The notes: generated by a model from the letters alone, not told the origin. A stretch of DNA of 64,000 nucleotides from Palsa-744 sp036498265 (GCA_036498265.1 DASYFT010000005.1:186001-250000); one strand, 5' to 3'. Counted from the first letter of the stretch, positions 16,181 through 27,510 are shown. Numbers and translations are program-made.

Positions 16181-16864
16181 ATGGCCACGACGACCACAAA
16201 GCTGACGGTCAGCACCCGCACCGCGGAGGGCTCGCGCGCGGCCCGGCGCCTGCGGCGCAGCGGACGCGTTCCCGGCGTCCTTTACGGCGGGGGCGCGGAC
16301 TCCGTGGGCTTCGACGCGGACGCCCGGGAGCTTCGCCTGGCGCTTGCTGGAAGCGGAGCGGTCCTCGACCTGAGCGTGGACGGCGGCCGCGCCACCCCGG
16401 TGGTGCTGAAGGAGGCGCAGCGAGACCCGGTGCGAGGCCAGACCATCCACGTGGACCTGCTGCGCGTCCGCCTCGATGAGGCGATCAACGCCGTCGTCCC
16501 GCTGGAGCTCGACGGCGTCGACGATGCACCCGGCGTCAAGGAAGGCGGGGTGCTCGAGCAGATCACCCGCGAGCTGAACGTCGAAGCCCTGCCGACCGCC
16601 ATCCCCGAGTCGATCCTCCACGCGGTGGGTGAGATGCAGATCGGCGACACCATCCTGCTGACGGCGATCACGCCTCCGGAAGGCGTGACTCTCCTGGACT
16701 CGCTCGAGGAGACGGTCGTCGCCACGCTCTCGCCGCCGCGCCTGCAGGCGGAAGCCGAAGCCGAAGACGAGATCGAGGCCGAGACGGAGCTGGTCGGCGA
16801 GGAGGCCGAGGAGGGCGAGGCCGCCGAGGGCGCCGGCCCGGAGGATTCCGCCGGCGAGGAGTAG
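16181..16864 (+). CDS. rplY: 50S ribosomal protein bL25, CTC/TL5 form
   Basis: The 227-residue product has the 5S-rRNA-binding L25 domain at the N-terminus (GSRAARRLRRSGRVPGVLYG, then VVLKEAQRDPVRGQTIHVDLLRV split across about residues 73-95). The TL5-type C-terminal beta domain follows (VPLELDG, GGVLEQITRELNVEALP, IGDTILL). The last ~45 residues are strongly acidic (Glu/Ala-rich). CTC-form L25 proteins bind 5S rRNA and are linked to general stress in Gram-positives. The stop is directly followed by the pth GTG, so rplY-pth-mfd form a tight operon. Confidence 0.95.
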   Translation: MATTTTKLTVSTRTAEGSRAARRLRRSGRVPGVLYGGGADSVGFDADARELRLALAGSGAVLDLSVDGGRATPVVLKEAQRDPVRGQTIHVDLLRVRLDEAINAVVPLELDGVDDAPGVKEGGVLEQITRELNVEALPTAIPESILHAVGEMQIGDTILLTAITPPEGVTLLDSLEETVVATLSPPRLQAEAEAEDEIEAETELVGEEAEEGEAAEGAGPEDSAGEE

Positions 16865-17488
16865 GTGCGACGCCCCTTCGGCGGTGGAGGCGGCGGTCCC
16901 GTCGATTGGCTGGTTGTGGGACTGGGTAACCCCGGTCGCGAGCACGCGGACACACGGCACAACGTTGGATTCATGGTTGCGGAGGCGCTGATCGCCCGCT
17001 GGGGTCTGGGCCGGCCCAGAGACCGCTTCCGAGGGCGGATCGCCGAGGGGCGCCTGCCGACCGGCGCCCCTGGCCTCGGCGAGCCGCCGGCGGCTCGCGT
17101 GGCGGTGCTCTGCCCGCAGACCTACATGAACGACGCCGGCCGCTCGGTCGGTCCCGCGCGTGGCGCGCTGAAGGTGCCGCTCGACCGACTGCTGGTCGTC
17201 CACGACGAGATCGACCTGCCGTTCGGGGAGGTCCGCGGGCGCCTGGGCGGCGGCCTCGCGGGCCACAACGGGCTGAAGTCTCTCCGGCGCGAGCTGGGCA
17301 GCGGCGAGTTCAGACGGGTTCGCGTCGGCGTCGGCAGGCCCGACTCGACCGACCCCGAGATCGTCTCCGCGTACGTGCTCGGACGCTTCCGGGAGGACGA
17401 CGCCGACGTGCGCGACCTCGTCGAGCGCGCGAGCGAGGAGGTCGAGCGGATCGTGCTCGGCCGCGAGACGCCGGCGCGGGAGGGATAG
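16865..17488 (+). CDS. pth: peptidyl-tRNA hydrolase
   Basis: A 207-residue Pth family enzyme that cleaves peptidyl-tRNAs released during abortive translation. Conserved parts: LVVGLGNPG (16-24), RHNVGF (31-36) with the catalytic His32, PQTYMN, VVHDEIDLPFG with the essential Asp, and GLAGHNGLKSL. About 12 extra Gly-rich residues precede the core; the GTG at 16865 is used because it abuts the rplY stop. Its stop is immediately followed by the mfd ATG. The rplY-pth-mfd order is conserved in many bacteria. Confidence 0.96.
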   Translation: MRRPFGGGGGGPVDWLVVGLGNPGREHADTRHNVGFMVAEALIARWGLGRPRDRFRGRIAEGRLPTGAPGLGEPPAARVAVLCPQTYMNDAGRSVGPARGALKVPLDRLLVVHDEIDLPFGEVRGRLGGGLAGHNGLKSLRRELGSGEFRRVRVGVGRPDSTDPEIVSAYVLGRFREDDADVRDLVERASEEVERIVLGRETPAREG

Positions 17489-21040
<3,552 letters not shown>

Positions 21041-21041
21041 C

Positions 21042-21061
21042 AACTCGTTAGAAACTCGTTA
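21042..21061 (+). promoter_or_regulatory. 11-bp-period direct repeat upstream of PPIase gene
   Basis: AACTCGTTA occurs twice (21042-21050 and 21053-21061), one DNA turn apart, 24 bases before a TAGAGT -10 box that has a poor -35. This geometry resembles sites of OmpR/PhoB-family activators. Confidence 0.45.
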
Positions 21062-21084
21062 CGCACGACAAAGGGACTATCCGC

Positions 21085-21090
21085 TAGAGT
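21085..21090 (+). promoter_or_regulatory. -10 box TAGAGT of the SurA/PrsA-like gene
   Basis: TAGAGT is 9 bases before the GTG at 21100, with no Shine-Dalgarno sequence between. Confidence 0.55.
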
Positions 21091-21099
21091 GCCCGCGTC

Positions 21100-22221
21100 G
21101 TGTTCAGGAAGGCTCGTCTCATTCCGGCGCTAGGCGCCGTTTTATTTGCCCTGGTTGGCCTGGCCGCCTGCGGTAGCAGCGGCGGCATACCCGCCGACGC
21201 GGTGGTGTCCGTCGGCGGAACCCCGATAACCCAGAACACGTTCAAACACTGGATGCAGGTGGCGACCGTGTCGAGTGCGAGCGGCCCGCTGGCCAAGAAC
21301 CCGATCGCGCCCGATCCGCCGACCTACGCCAAGTGCATCGCCCACTTCAAAGAAATCTCGGAAAACAAAAAGATCACCGTCGAAACTCTCAAGAAGCAGT
21401 GCGAAATCCAGTACAAGAACCTGCTGCAGCAGGTTCTGGGCTTCCTGATCTCCTCGCAGTGGGTGATCGGCGAAGCCAACTCGCTCGGCGTCAAGGTCAG
21501 CGACAAGGAAGTCAAGAAACAGTTCGAATCGATCAAGGCCCAGCAGTTCCCCAAAGCGGCTGAATTCGAAAAATTCCTCGCGACCTCGGGACAGAGCGTC
21601 TCCGACCTGCTCCTGCGCGTGAAGCTGAACCTTCTCTCGACAAAAATCCAGCAGAAGATCATCAAAGACAAGGCCAAAGTCAGCCAGTCCCAGATCAGCA
21701 AGTACTACAACGAACACAAATCGCTCTACTCGACGCCCGAAAAGCGCAACGTGCTCGTGATCCAGACGAAAAGCAAAGCCGCGGCCGAAAAAGCCAAACA
21801 CGAAGTGGAATCGGGCAAGAGCTTCGCCAGCGTGGCCAAGAGCGTCTCGATCGACCCGACGAGCAAGAACAACGGCGGGCTGCTGGCGAACGTCGGCAAA
21901 GGGCAGGAGGAGAGCAACCTCGACCACGCGATCTTCACGGCCACGCCCAACAAGCTGAGCGGGCCCCTCCTGACGCCCTTCGGCTTCTACGTCTACGAGC
22001 TCAAGAGCGTCACCCCTGGCGCCACCCAGTCCCTCTCCCAGGCGCAGCCGTCGATCAAAGCGACGCTGACCGCCAACCAGGAGCGCGCCGCGCTGGCCAA
22101 GTTCGTCAAAGAATTCAAAGACAAGTGGAAATCCAAAACGGAATGCCGCGGCGCCTACCTGGTGGCGGACTGCAAGTCCTACAAAGCCCCGAAAGGCACG
22201 ACCGGCACGACCACGCCCTAG
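21100..22221 (+). CDS. SurA/PrsA-like peptidyl-prolyl isomerase lipoprotein
   Basis: The 373-residue product starts with a lipoprotein signal peptide ending in LAAC (Cys24), so it should be anchored on the outer face of the membrane. A SurA N-domain-like helical region follows (QNTFKHWMQVA and LLQQVLGFLISSQWV). A parvulin-type PPIase domain covers about 214-305 (KRNVLVIQ, SFASVAKSVSIDPTSKNNGG, FGFYVYELKSV). It probably folds or guards secreted proteins. Codon use is odd for this genome: Glu is mostly GAA and Lys often AAA, unlike neighbouring mfd and eno, which prefer GAG and AAG. The GTG start lies nine bases after a TAGAGT box. Confidence 0.9.
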   Translation: MFRKARLIPALGAVLFALVGLAACGSSGGIPADAVVSVGGTPITQNTFKHWMQVATVSSASGPLAKNPIAPDPPTYAKCIAHFKEISENKKITVETLKKQCEIQYKNLLQQVLGFLISSQWVIGEANSLGVKVSDKEVKKQFESIKAQQFPKAAEFEKFLATSGQSVSDLLLRVKLNLLSTKIQQKIIKDKAKVSQSQISKYYNEHKSLYSTPEKRNVLVIQTKSKAAAEKAKHEVESGKSFASVAKSVSIDPTSKNNGGLLANVGKGQEESNLDHAIFTATPNKLSGPLLTPFGFYVYELKSVTPGATQSLSQAQPSIKATLTANQERAALAKFVKEFKDKWKSKTECRGAYLVADCKSYKAPKGTTGTTTP

Positions 22222-22241
22222 GGGCTGGGTGCGGGGGGGCG

Positions 22242-22257
22242 CGGCGCCACAGCGCCG
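22242..22257. terminator. short GC hairpin before eno
   Basis: CGGCG (22242-22246) pairs with CGCCG (22253-22257) around six bases, between the PPIase stop and the eno start; no T-run. Confidence 0.3.
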
Positions 22258-22312
22258 GGCAGGTGACGACGGTGCGCGCCATGGCGGGTCCGATGGTCGG
22301 TAGGGCCGGCGC

Positions 22313-23590
22313 ATGAGCCAGATCGAGCGAATCCACGCCCGCCAGATCCTCGACAGCCGGGGCAACCCCACCGTCGAGGTAGAGGTCGGCCTTCGCTCGG
22401 GAGCCCACGGGCACGCGGCGGTCCCGTCGGGCGCTTCGACCGGCGAGTTCGAGGCCGCCGAGCTGCGTGACGGCGGCGAGCGCTGGCAGGGGAAGGGCGT
22501 CACGCGGGCCGTCGGCCACGTCAACGGCGAGATCGCGGCAGCGCTGATCGGCACCGACGCCGCCGATCAGGCGGGCCTCGACCGGGCGCTCATCGATCTC
22601 GACGGCACGCCCAACAAGTCGCGCCTCGGGGCCAACGCGATCCTCGGCGTCTCGCTGGCGGCGGCTCATGCCCAGGCGGCGGAGGAGGGGCTCCCGCTCT
22701 GGCGCTACCTGGGAGGCGAGTCCGCGCGCGTGCTTCCGGTGCCGATGATGAACGTGCTCAACGGGGGCGCGCATGCCGACAACGCGGTCGACTTCCAGGA
22801 GTTCATGGTCGTGCCGTACGGCGCGCCGACCTTCTCCGAGTGCCTGCGCACCGGCACCGAGGTCTTCCATGCCCTCAAGCGCACGCTGCACGAGCGTGGC
22901 CTCGCCACCGCGGTGGGGGACGAGGGCGGCTTCGCGCCTGACCTCAGCTCCAACGAGGAAGCTCTGGAGATGCTCCTCGCGGGTATCGAGTCCGCCGGGT
23001 ACCGCCCGGGCGAGGACGTCGCGATAGCGCTCGACCCTGCCACGAGCGAGCTGTACCGCGGCGACGCCTACGTGCTCGAGCACGAGGGGCGCACGCTGGC
23101 AGCCGGCGAGCTGGCGGACTACTGGGCCGACCTCGCGGCGCGCTATCCGATCGTCTCGATCGAGGACGGGATGGACGAGGAGGACTGGGCCGGCTGGCGA
23201 ACGCTGACGGAGCGGCTGGGTGACTCGGTGCAGCTGGTCGGCGACGACCTCTTCGTCACCAACGCCGTGAGGCTGCGCAGCGGGATCGAGCAGGGGGTCG
23301 CCAACTCGATCCTCGTCAAGGTGAACCAGATCGGCACGCTGACGGAGACGCTCGAGGCGATCAGGGTCGCGCGGGAGGCCGGATACACCGCCGTGATGAG
23401 CCATCGCTCGGGCGAGACGGAGGACGTGACCATCGCGGATCTGGCAGTTGCGACCGGGTGCGGTCAGATCAAGACGGGCGCGCCGTCGCGCTCGGATCGC
23501 GTCGCCAAGTACAACCAGCTGCTGCGCATCGAGGAGCAGCTGGGGGCGGACGCCGAGTTCCCCGGCCGGTCCGCGTTCGGCGGCCGCTAG
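22313..23590 (+). CDS. eno: enolase
   Basis: The 425-residue glycolytic enzyme converts 2-phosphoglycerate to phosphoenolpyruvate. The sequence starts IERIHARQILDSRGNPTVEV, has the mobile-loop SGASTGEFEA, the acidic metal ligands around VSIEDGMDEEDW and GDDLFVTN, and the signature ILVKVNQIGTLTET followed by SHRSGETED. Length and order are standard. ATG at 22313 is preceded by a TAGGGC hexamer six bases upstream. The FtsB/DivIC-like gene follows, a pairing common in actinobacteria. Confidence 0.98.
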   Translation: MSQIERIHARQILDSRGNPTVEVEVGLRSGAHGHAAVPSGASTGEFEAAELRDGGERWQGKGVTRAVGHVNGEIAAALIGTDAADQAGLDRALIDLDGTPNKSRLGANAILGVSLAAAHAQAAEEGLPLWRYLGGESARVLPVPMMNVLNGGAHADNAVDFQEFMVVPYGAPTFSECLRTGTEVFHALKRTLHERGLATAVGDEGGFAPDLSSNEEALEMLLAGIESAGYRPGEDVAIALDPATSELYRGDAYVLEHEGRTLAAGELADYWADLAARYPIVSIEDGMDEEDWAGWRTLTERLGDSVQLVGDDLFVTNAVRLRSGIEQGVANSILVKVNQIGTLTETLEAIRVAREAGYTAVMSHRSGETEDVTIADLAVATGCGQIKTGAPSRSDRVAKYNQLLRIEEQLGADAEFPGRSAFGGR

Positions 23591-23657
23591 CCACCCCGCC
23601 ACGGGATCGCGGGGGCGCGGCAGGACCTTGGCCGCCGGGGGCGAATGCGGTTCGAGC

Positions 23658-24035
23658 ATGCCAGCCGCGTCAGCCTCGCATCAACGCTCCGCGCCTCGTC
23701 CTGCCTCGAGGCCGCGTCGCCATCGCACCGGCAACGGTGCGAGGCGAGCCGGCAGCGGGGTGCGCTGGGACCGCGTGGGGCGGATCGCGATGCTGTGCGT
23801 GATCGTCGCGCTGCTCTACCTCTACCTCAGCGCCGGGATCCGCATGTTCAGCACCTGGCGCCAGTCCAGCCACGACCGCGCGGTGGTGAGCTCGATGGAA
23901 CGCGAATACGGCAGGCTGGTCAAGCAGCACGCCACGCTCAGCCAGCTGACCACGGTCGAACAGCAGGCCCGGCGGCTCGGCATGGCGAGGCCCGGCGAGC
24001 GGCCGTACGTCGTGAGCGGCCTGCCGCAGAACTGA
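23658..24035 (+). CDS. FtsB/DivIC-like septum formation initiator protein
   Basis: A 125-residue bitopic protein. Residues 1-38 are a basic, Ser/Pro/Arg-rich cytoplasmic tail; 41-61 is one membrane helix (RIAMLCVIVALLYLYLSAG); about 68-105 is a coiled coil (VVSSMEREYGRLVKQHATL). A short C-terminal motif follows (EQQARRLGMARPGERPYVV), the ARxxLGMxxPGE pattern of the family. FtsB/DivIC joins FtsL and FtsQ/DivIB in the divisome. Position directly after eno is typical for actinobacteria, which strengthens the call. Confidence 0.88.
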   Translation: MPAASASHQRSAPRPASRPRRHRTGNGARRAGSGVRWDRVGRIAMLCVIVALLYLYLSAGIRMFSTWRQSSHDRAVVSSMEREYGRLVKQHATLSQLTTVEQQARRLGMARPGERPYVVSGLPQN

Positions 24036-24084
24036 CCTTCGCCGGAGCGCGGGTCGGCCGTGCCGGCCGGCCGGGCGCCGCTGC

Positions 24085-24090
24085 TAGCCT
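24085..24090 (+). promoter_or_regulatory. -10 box TAGCCT, gene at 24098
   Basis: TAGCCT is 7 bases before the GTG start, the spacing expected for a leaderless transcript. Confidence 0.55.
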
Positions 24091-24097
24091 CGGCCTG

Positions 24098-24421
24098 GTG
24101 TCGTTCGAGACGGCGATCTACCAGTGGCGGCAGGGGGAGCGCCGGCTCAGCTCTGCGCCGCCGGAGCGGACGCGGACGCTCGAGCGGGTGACAGACGCGC
24201 TGGTGGCCGAACTGCGCCGGCGCCTCGGCGGGCGCTTCTCCTCGGCCGAGCTCGTCGAACTCTATGAAGCCGGCACCGGCTGGTGCCTGCAGGTCGCGAT
24301 GAAGGTGGCCCCCGACGATCCGTGGGCCTGGGATGCCGGCATCGTCGTCGACGCCGCGTTCGCGCGCTATCTGCGCGAGGCCGCCGACTACGCGGGCGGC
24401 CGCCGGGAGGTCAGGGCCTAG
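24098..24421 (+). CDS. hypothetical protein (107 aa)
   Basis: GTG at 24098 opens a mixed helical protein with no membrane span: AIYQWRQGERRL, RVTDALVAELRRRLGGRFSS, AELVELYEAGTGWCLQVAMK, then AWDAGIVVDAAFARYLREAA. Trp-rich, regular helix spacing suggests a real folded domain. No family recognised. Its stop codon overlaps the stop of the convergent gene in the shared bases CTAG (24418-24421), so the two transcripts share their 3' ends. Confidence 0.7.
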   Translation: MSFETAIYQWRQGERRLSSAPPERTRTLERVTDALVAELRRRLGGRFSSAELVELYEAGTGWCLQVAMKVAPDDPWAWDAGIVVDAAFARYLREAADYAGGRREVRA

Positions 24422-24975
24422 TCGTCGTCGCCGGTGCGGCGGATGACGATCCGGTCCTCTTCGACCGTCACCTCGACCGGCCGGTGCCCGGCCCAGTGCT
24501 CGGCGTAGACCGGGTTGTCCTGGATGGCCGGGTCGAGCCACAGCCCGTAGCCCTCCTCGCCGTGGTCGAAGGTGCCCTCGAGCGGCGCACTGTTGCGCGA
24601 TGAGCGTCGACCGCGGCCGCCGCGACGGCTACGCCGGCGGGTGCGCGGGGTCGCGCGCTCGCCGTCACCCTCCTCCTCGTCCTCCTCGACGTCGTCCGCT
24701 TCTGCCCGCTCCTGCTCGGCTTCCGCTTCGGCCGCCTCCAGCTCCGCCGCGATGAGGGCGTCGTCCTCGGCGCGCAGGTCGATCTCCTCCGGGTAGTCGG
24801 TGGCGTTCGTGCCGTTCAGCGAGTCCTCGTCGCTGACGAGCTCGTTCTGGCGCTTGAACTGCTCGATGTCGCGCACGCTGACTTCGAGCTGGTGCGCGAC
24901 CCATGCGTCCGTGCGCCCCTGCCGCACCCAGGCGCGGATTTGATTGAGGTGCGGGCGCAGTGACCTTCGGGGCAT
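24418..24975 (-). CDS. helix-turn-helix-like protein with acidic and Arg/Gly-rich middle (185 aa)
   Basis: Residues about 8-45 resemble a small helix-turn-helix (LNQIRAWVRQGRTDAWVAHQ, then LEVSVRDIEQFKRQNEL). Residues 60-105 are acidic with long Glu/Asp runs. Residues 108-130 are Arg/Gly/Ser-rich (RRRSRRGGRGRRSSRN), like disordered nucleic-acid-binding tails. The C-terminal ~55 residues are ordered (EGYGLWLDPAIQDNPVYAEH, then VTVEEDRIVIRRTG). The layout suggests a DNA- or RNA-binding protein. Not recognised. It ends on the same CTAG as its convergent neighbour. Confidence 0.75.
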   Translation of the reverse strand: MPRRSLRPHLNQIRAWVRQGRTDAWVAHQLEVSVRDIEQFKRQNELVSDEDSLNGTNATDYPEEIDLRAEDDALIAAELEAAEAEAEQERAEADDVEEDEEEGDGERATPRTRRRSRRGGRGRRSSRNSAPLEGTFDHGEEGYGLWLDPAIQDNPVYAEHWAGHRPVEVTVEEDRIVIRRTGDDD

Positions 24976-25173
24976 GGACGGTCCGGGAGACTAGCGTAAA
25001 GCAGCGGTCGAGCGCCGAAGGGGACACCGCGCGAACGCCGCCGAGAGGCCGGCAGCCCCGGGTGTGATGACCTGGCGTCCGCATCGCGTTCCCCCGGTCC
25101 TGGGACTATGCTTGCCGGACTGGCGTTCGGTTGCGCGCCGGTCGCCCATCGGCAAACAGGAAGGTGCACCGAA

Positions 25174-25461
25174 ATGCTGGTTCTGACTCGAAAGTCCAAC
25201 CAGAGCATCATGATCGGGGACGAGATCGAGGTGTCCGTCTTGTCGGTGATGGGCGAGAAGGTGAGGATCGGCATCCAGGCACCGCAGGAGGTGCCGGTGT
25301 TCCGCAAGGAGATCTACCTCGAGATCCACCGTGAAAGCGGCGCGGTGACCCCCGAGAACGACGGGCACTCCAAGGACTCCTCGGAGCGGGGCTCGGCGGC
25401 GGGGCCCGTGGACGAGTCGCTGCGCGAGCTCGGCAAGGGCGGTCAGCCCAACAGCACGTAG
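25174..25461 (+). CDS. csrA: CsrA/RsmA-type post-transcriptional regulator
   Basis: The first ~55 residues are a full CsrA: MLVLTRKSNQSIMIGDEIEV, VRIGIQAPQEVPVFRKEIYL, with the RNA-contacting Arg6, Arg31 and Arg44 kept. His43 is Phe. A further ~40-residue Ser/Glu/Gly-rich extension is longer than in most CsrA proteins. The dimer binds GGA motifs in mRNA leaders to block or promote translation. The ATG has an upstream AGGAAGG, unlike many neighbours that look leaderless. No flagellar or fliW gene is nearby. It overlaps the convergent gene at 25443 by 19 bases. Confidence 0.93.
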   Translation: MLVLTRKSNQSIMIGDEIEVSVLSVMGEKVRIGIQAPQEVPVFRKEIYLEIHRESGAVTPENDGHSKDSSERGSAAGPVDESLRELGKGGQPNST

Positions 25462-25691
25462 AGCGTGCGGAACATGACGACGGTGACTATCGCCGCCGTC
25501 ATGATCAACGTGAGGACGAGCAGGACGAAGCGGACAGAGCCCCGCTTCTGGCGCCGCTCCGCGTGACGTTTGAGGGCCCGCTGCTCGGCGGTGCGGCGCA
25601 GCGAGTCGCGTCTGCGCCGGTCGAGGGTGATCTCCTTGACGAACGCGCGCTCCCACTCGGCGAGGCTCTGGCGCATCTTCATCGCGCTCAC
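25443..25691 (-). CDS. small single-pass membrane protein (82 aa)
   Basis: A highly basic N-terminal ~50 residues (RRRRDSLRRTAEQRALKRHA) leads into one hydrophobic helix at about 52-78 (VRFVLLVLTLIMTAAIVTVV), ending almost at the C-terminus. It is probably tail-anchored with the basic part in the cytoplasm. Its ATG is 13 bases after the stop of the DUF2090-like gene on the same strand, so they likely share a transcript. No family recognised. Confidence 0.65.
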   Translation of the reverse strand: MSAMKMRQSLAEWERAFVKEITLDRRRRDSLRRTAEQRALKRHAERRQKRGSVRFVLLVLTLIMTAAIVTVVMFRTLYVLLG

Positions 25692-25704
25692 GCTCCAGGT
25701 TCGC

Positions 25705-26628
25705 TCAGGAGCTGACGGGCAGCTTGGCGCGCTGGTAGACCGCCACGAACCGCAGGAAGTTCTCGGCGATCTTCCGTGCTCCGGCGGAGCGCTCGATCTT
25801 GCCGTCGACGTAGGCCTTGAGCGGGTCCCACCAGATCGTGCGGCCGATCGCGAACCCGATGAAGCCCTCGACGGGTGCCGCGGTGATCAGCCAGTGTTCG
25901 ACCTTGGCGTCGTCGGCCCCGCGCCCGAGAACGACGCAGCTGACCCCGTCGCGCCCACCCGAGCGGGCCTGGGCGACCAGCATCTCGCAGTCCGAGCGCT
26001 CGTCGACGCCCTCGATCTTCCAGACGTCCACCTCGATCCCGGCGTCCTGGATCTCGGCCATCGCCCTGCGCATCAGCTCGGGGCGCAGCTCGGAGTCGTA
26101 GCGCTCGCTGTCACCGCCCACGAGCGCCAGCTGGGAGTCCTCGGCTGGGACCAGCAGCTCGAACAGGAACTTGGGATCGTGCGCGGCAAGCCAGTCGCTC
26201 AGCCGCTTCAGCTTCCCCAGCTGCTCGCGGTTGCCGGCGGCGTCGCCATCGGGGTTGTAGCGGACGAGGACCTTCGTGAAGTCGGGATCGAAGCGTTCGA
26301 TGTGCTCGCCGAACTCATCGCCGTACTGGAAGTCGAACATGTTCTGCCCGGAGCGCTCCGCGGGCATCGCCAGCTTGAGGCCGTGCTGGCGCGCCTCGGC
26401 GGGCACCGTCGAGCCGAACTGCTCGTCCACCAGCACGCCCGTCACGGACGGGTCTGCGCCGGCGCTGACGGCCTGAAGCAGGCCCTCGAAGATCAGGTGC
26501 TTGGCGTCGGCGATGATCGCCGTCTGCTCGGAGTCGGGTTCCCCCTCGATGCCGAAGAACTTCTTCTGGAAGGAACCGCGGTGATCGAAGGCGAGGATGT
26601 AGAGCTTCTGGTGGTATCCGAGGGGCAT
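25705..26628 (-). CDS. DUF2090 / IolC-C-terminal-like aldolase
   Basis: The 307-residue product matches the family found at the C-terminus of some IolC kinases and as stand-alone proteins: YILAFDHRGSFQKKFFG near the start, KLAMPAERSGQNMFDFQYGD, KVLVRYNPDGD, FLFELLVPAE, DVWKIEGV and GFAIGRTIWWDPL. Relatives act as 2-deoxy-5-keto-gluconate-6-phosphate aldolases in inositol catabolism. No other iol genes are visible, so the true substrate may be another sugar phosphate. The fold is a TIM barrel with Lys in VWKIEG a candidate Schiff-base residue; that is inference. Confidence 0.82.
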   Translation of the reverse strand: MPLGYHQKLYILAFDHRGSFQKKFFGIEGEPDSEQTAIIADAKHLIFEGLLQAVSAGADPSVTGVLVDEQFGSTVPAEARQHGLKLAMPAERSGQNMFDFQYGDEFGEHIERFDPDFTKVLVRYNPDGDAAGNREQLGKLKRLSDWLAAHDPKFLFELLVPAEDSQLALVGGDSERYDSELRPELMRRAMAEIQDAGIEVDVWKIEGVDERSDCEMLVAQARSGGRDGVSCVVLGRGADDAKVEHWLITAAPVEGFIGFAIGRTIWWDPLKAYVDGKIERSAGARKIAENFLRFVAVYQRAKLPVSS

Positions 26629-26674
26629 GGCCGTGAGTATTCCAGAGGCGAGCCGGCCGCGGCGGGGAGGTCCT

Positions 26675-26680
26675 TAGAAT
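26675..26680 (+). promoter_or_regulatory. -10 box TAGAAT, rhomboid-like gene
   Basis: TAGAAT ends 9 bases before ATG 26690 with no Shine-Dalgarno sequence. Confidence 0.55.
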
Positions 26681-26689
26681 GGATCGACG

Positions 26690-27487
26690 ATGAGCTCAGG
26701 GGCAGATCTGTTCGTGGTTTGCAAGCAGTGCGGATCGGAGGTGAGCCCGTACATCACCGAGTGCCCCTACTGCGGGCACCGGCTGCGGCGCCGCGCGCCC
26801 AAGCTTCCGCGCGCGGGGTCCCCGAGTCGCTCGCCGCGGCGCCGAAGGGGCCTGCGCCGGCTCCTCGCGCCGAGGGTCCGGAGCTCGCGGAGCCTTGGCA
26901 GCGGGCGCGCCCGGCTCGGCGCCGCCGCCTGGTCCGGCACCCGGCCGTACGCGACGATCGCCCTCGTGGCGGTCGGATGCGCGGGCTGGATCGCCTGGCA
27001 CGCCAAGCCGGTCATCTACACCGAAATGGCGATCATCGGGCCCCTCCACGGCGACTGGTGGAAGCTGTTCACGAGCCAGTTCGCATACGTCCACGGCCTC
27101 TACGCGTTCGTGACGCTCCTGACGGTCGGCATCTTCGGCTGGCTGATGGAGGAGCGCCACGGGCCCGCCGTCGTGCTCGCGCTGTTCCTCGGAGCCGGAG
27201 CCGCCGGGGCGCTGGTGGCCACGGCCGTCTACCCCGTCCCGTTCGTCGACGGTGGCAATGCCGGCGCGCTGGCGCTCCTGGCGGCGTGGGCCGCGCCCGA
27301 TCTGCTGGCCGCCCGCAGGGGCTCCCACTACGAAGGCGACCTGCTCGGCGCCGGAGCGCTCGCCGCGCTCCTGGTGGCGATGCCCTGGGCTCAGGGCGAG
27401 GGGAGCTGGCTTGCGGGCGTGACCGGCGGCGCGATCGGGCTCGCGGTGGGCCTCGGGCTGCAGGGCATCCGCCGGTCCGAGCTCTAG
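26690..27487 (+). CDS. zinc-ribbon plus rhomboid-like membrane protein, catalytic residues absent
   Basis: The N-terminus is a CxxC zinc ribbon (C11, C14, C25, C28; CKQCG and CPYCG), followed by a basic Arg/Ser/Pro linker. From about residue 86 a rhomboid-like membrane domain begins, with the family's loop-1 segment GDWWKLFTSQFAYVHGLY (121-138). The active-site GxSG is GGNAG (188-192), with Ala191 replacing the nucleophile serine. The TM6 position that should hold the catalytic His reads GVTGG, with Val244. It therefore looks like a pseudoprotease similar in logic to iRhoms/derlins. ATG follows a TAGAAT box. Confidence 0.75.
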   Translation: MSSGADLFVVCKQCGSEVSPYITECPYCGHRLRRRAPKLPRAGSPSRSPRRRRGLRRLLAPRVRSSRSLGSGRARLGAAAWSGTRPYATIALVAVGCAGWIAWHAKPVIYTEMAIIGPLHGDWWKLFTSQFAYVHGLYAFVTLLTVGIFGWLMEERHGPAVVLALFLGAGAAGALVATAVYPVPFVDGGNAGALALLAAWAAPDLLAARRGSHYEGDLLGAGALAALLVAMPWAQGEGSWLAGVTGGAIGLAVGLGLQGIRRSEL

Positions 27488-27495
27488 GCCGACCG

Positions 27496-27501
27496 TATGA
27501 T
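27496..27501 (+). promoter_or_regulatory. -10 box TATGAT, RAM-domain gene
   Basis: TATGAT lies 9 bases before the ATG at 27511 in the 23-base gap after the rhomboid-like gene. Confidence 0.5.
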
Positions 27502-27510
27502 GGTTGCGCC

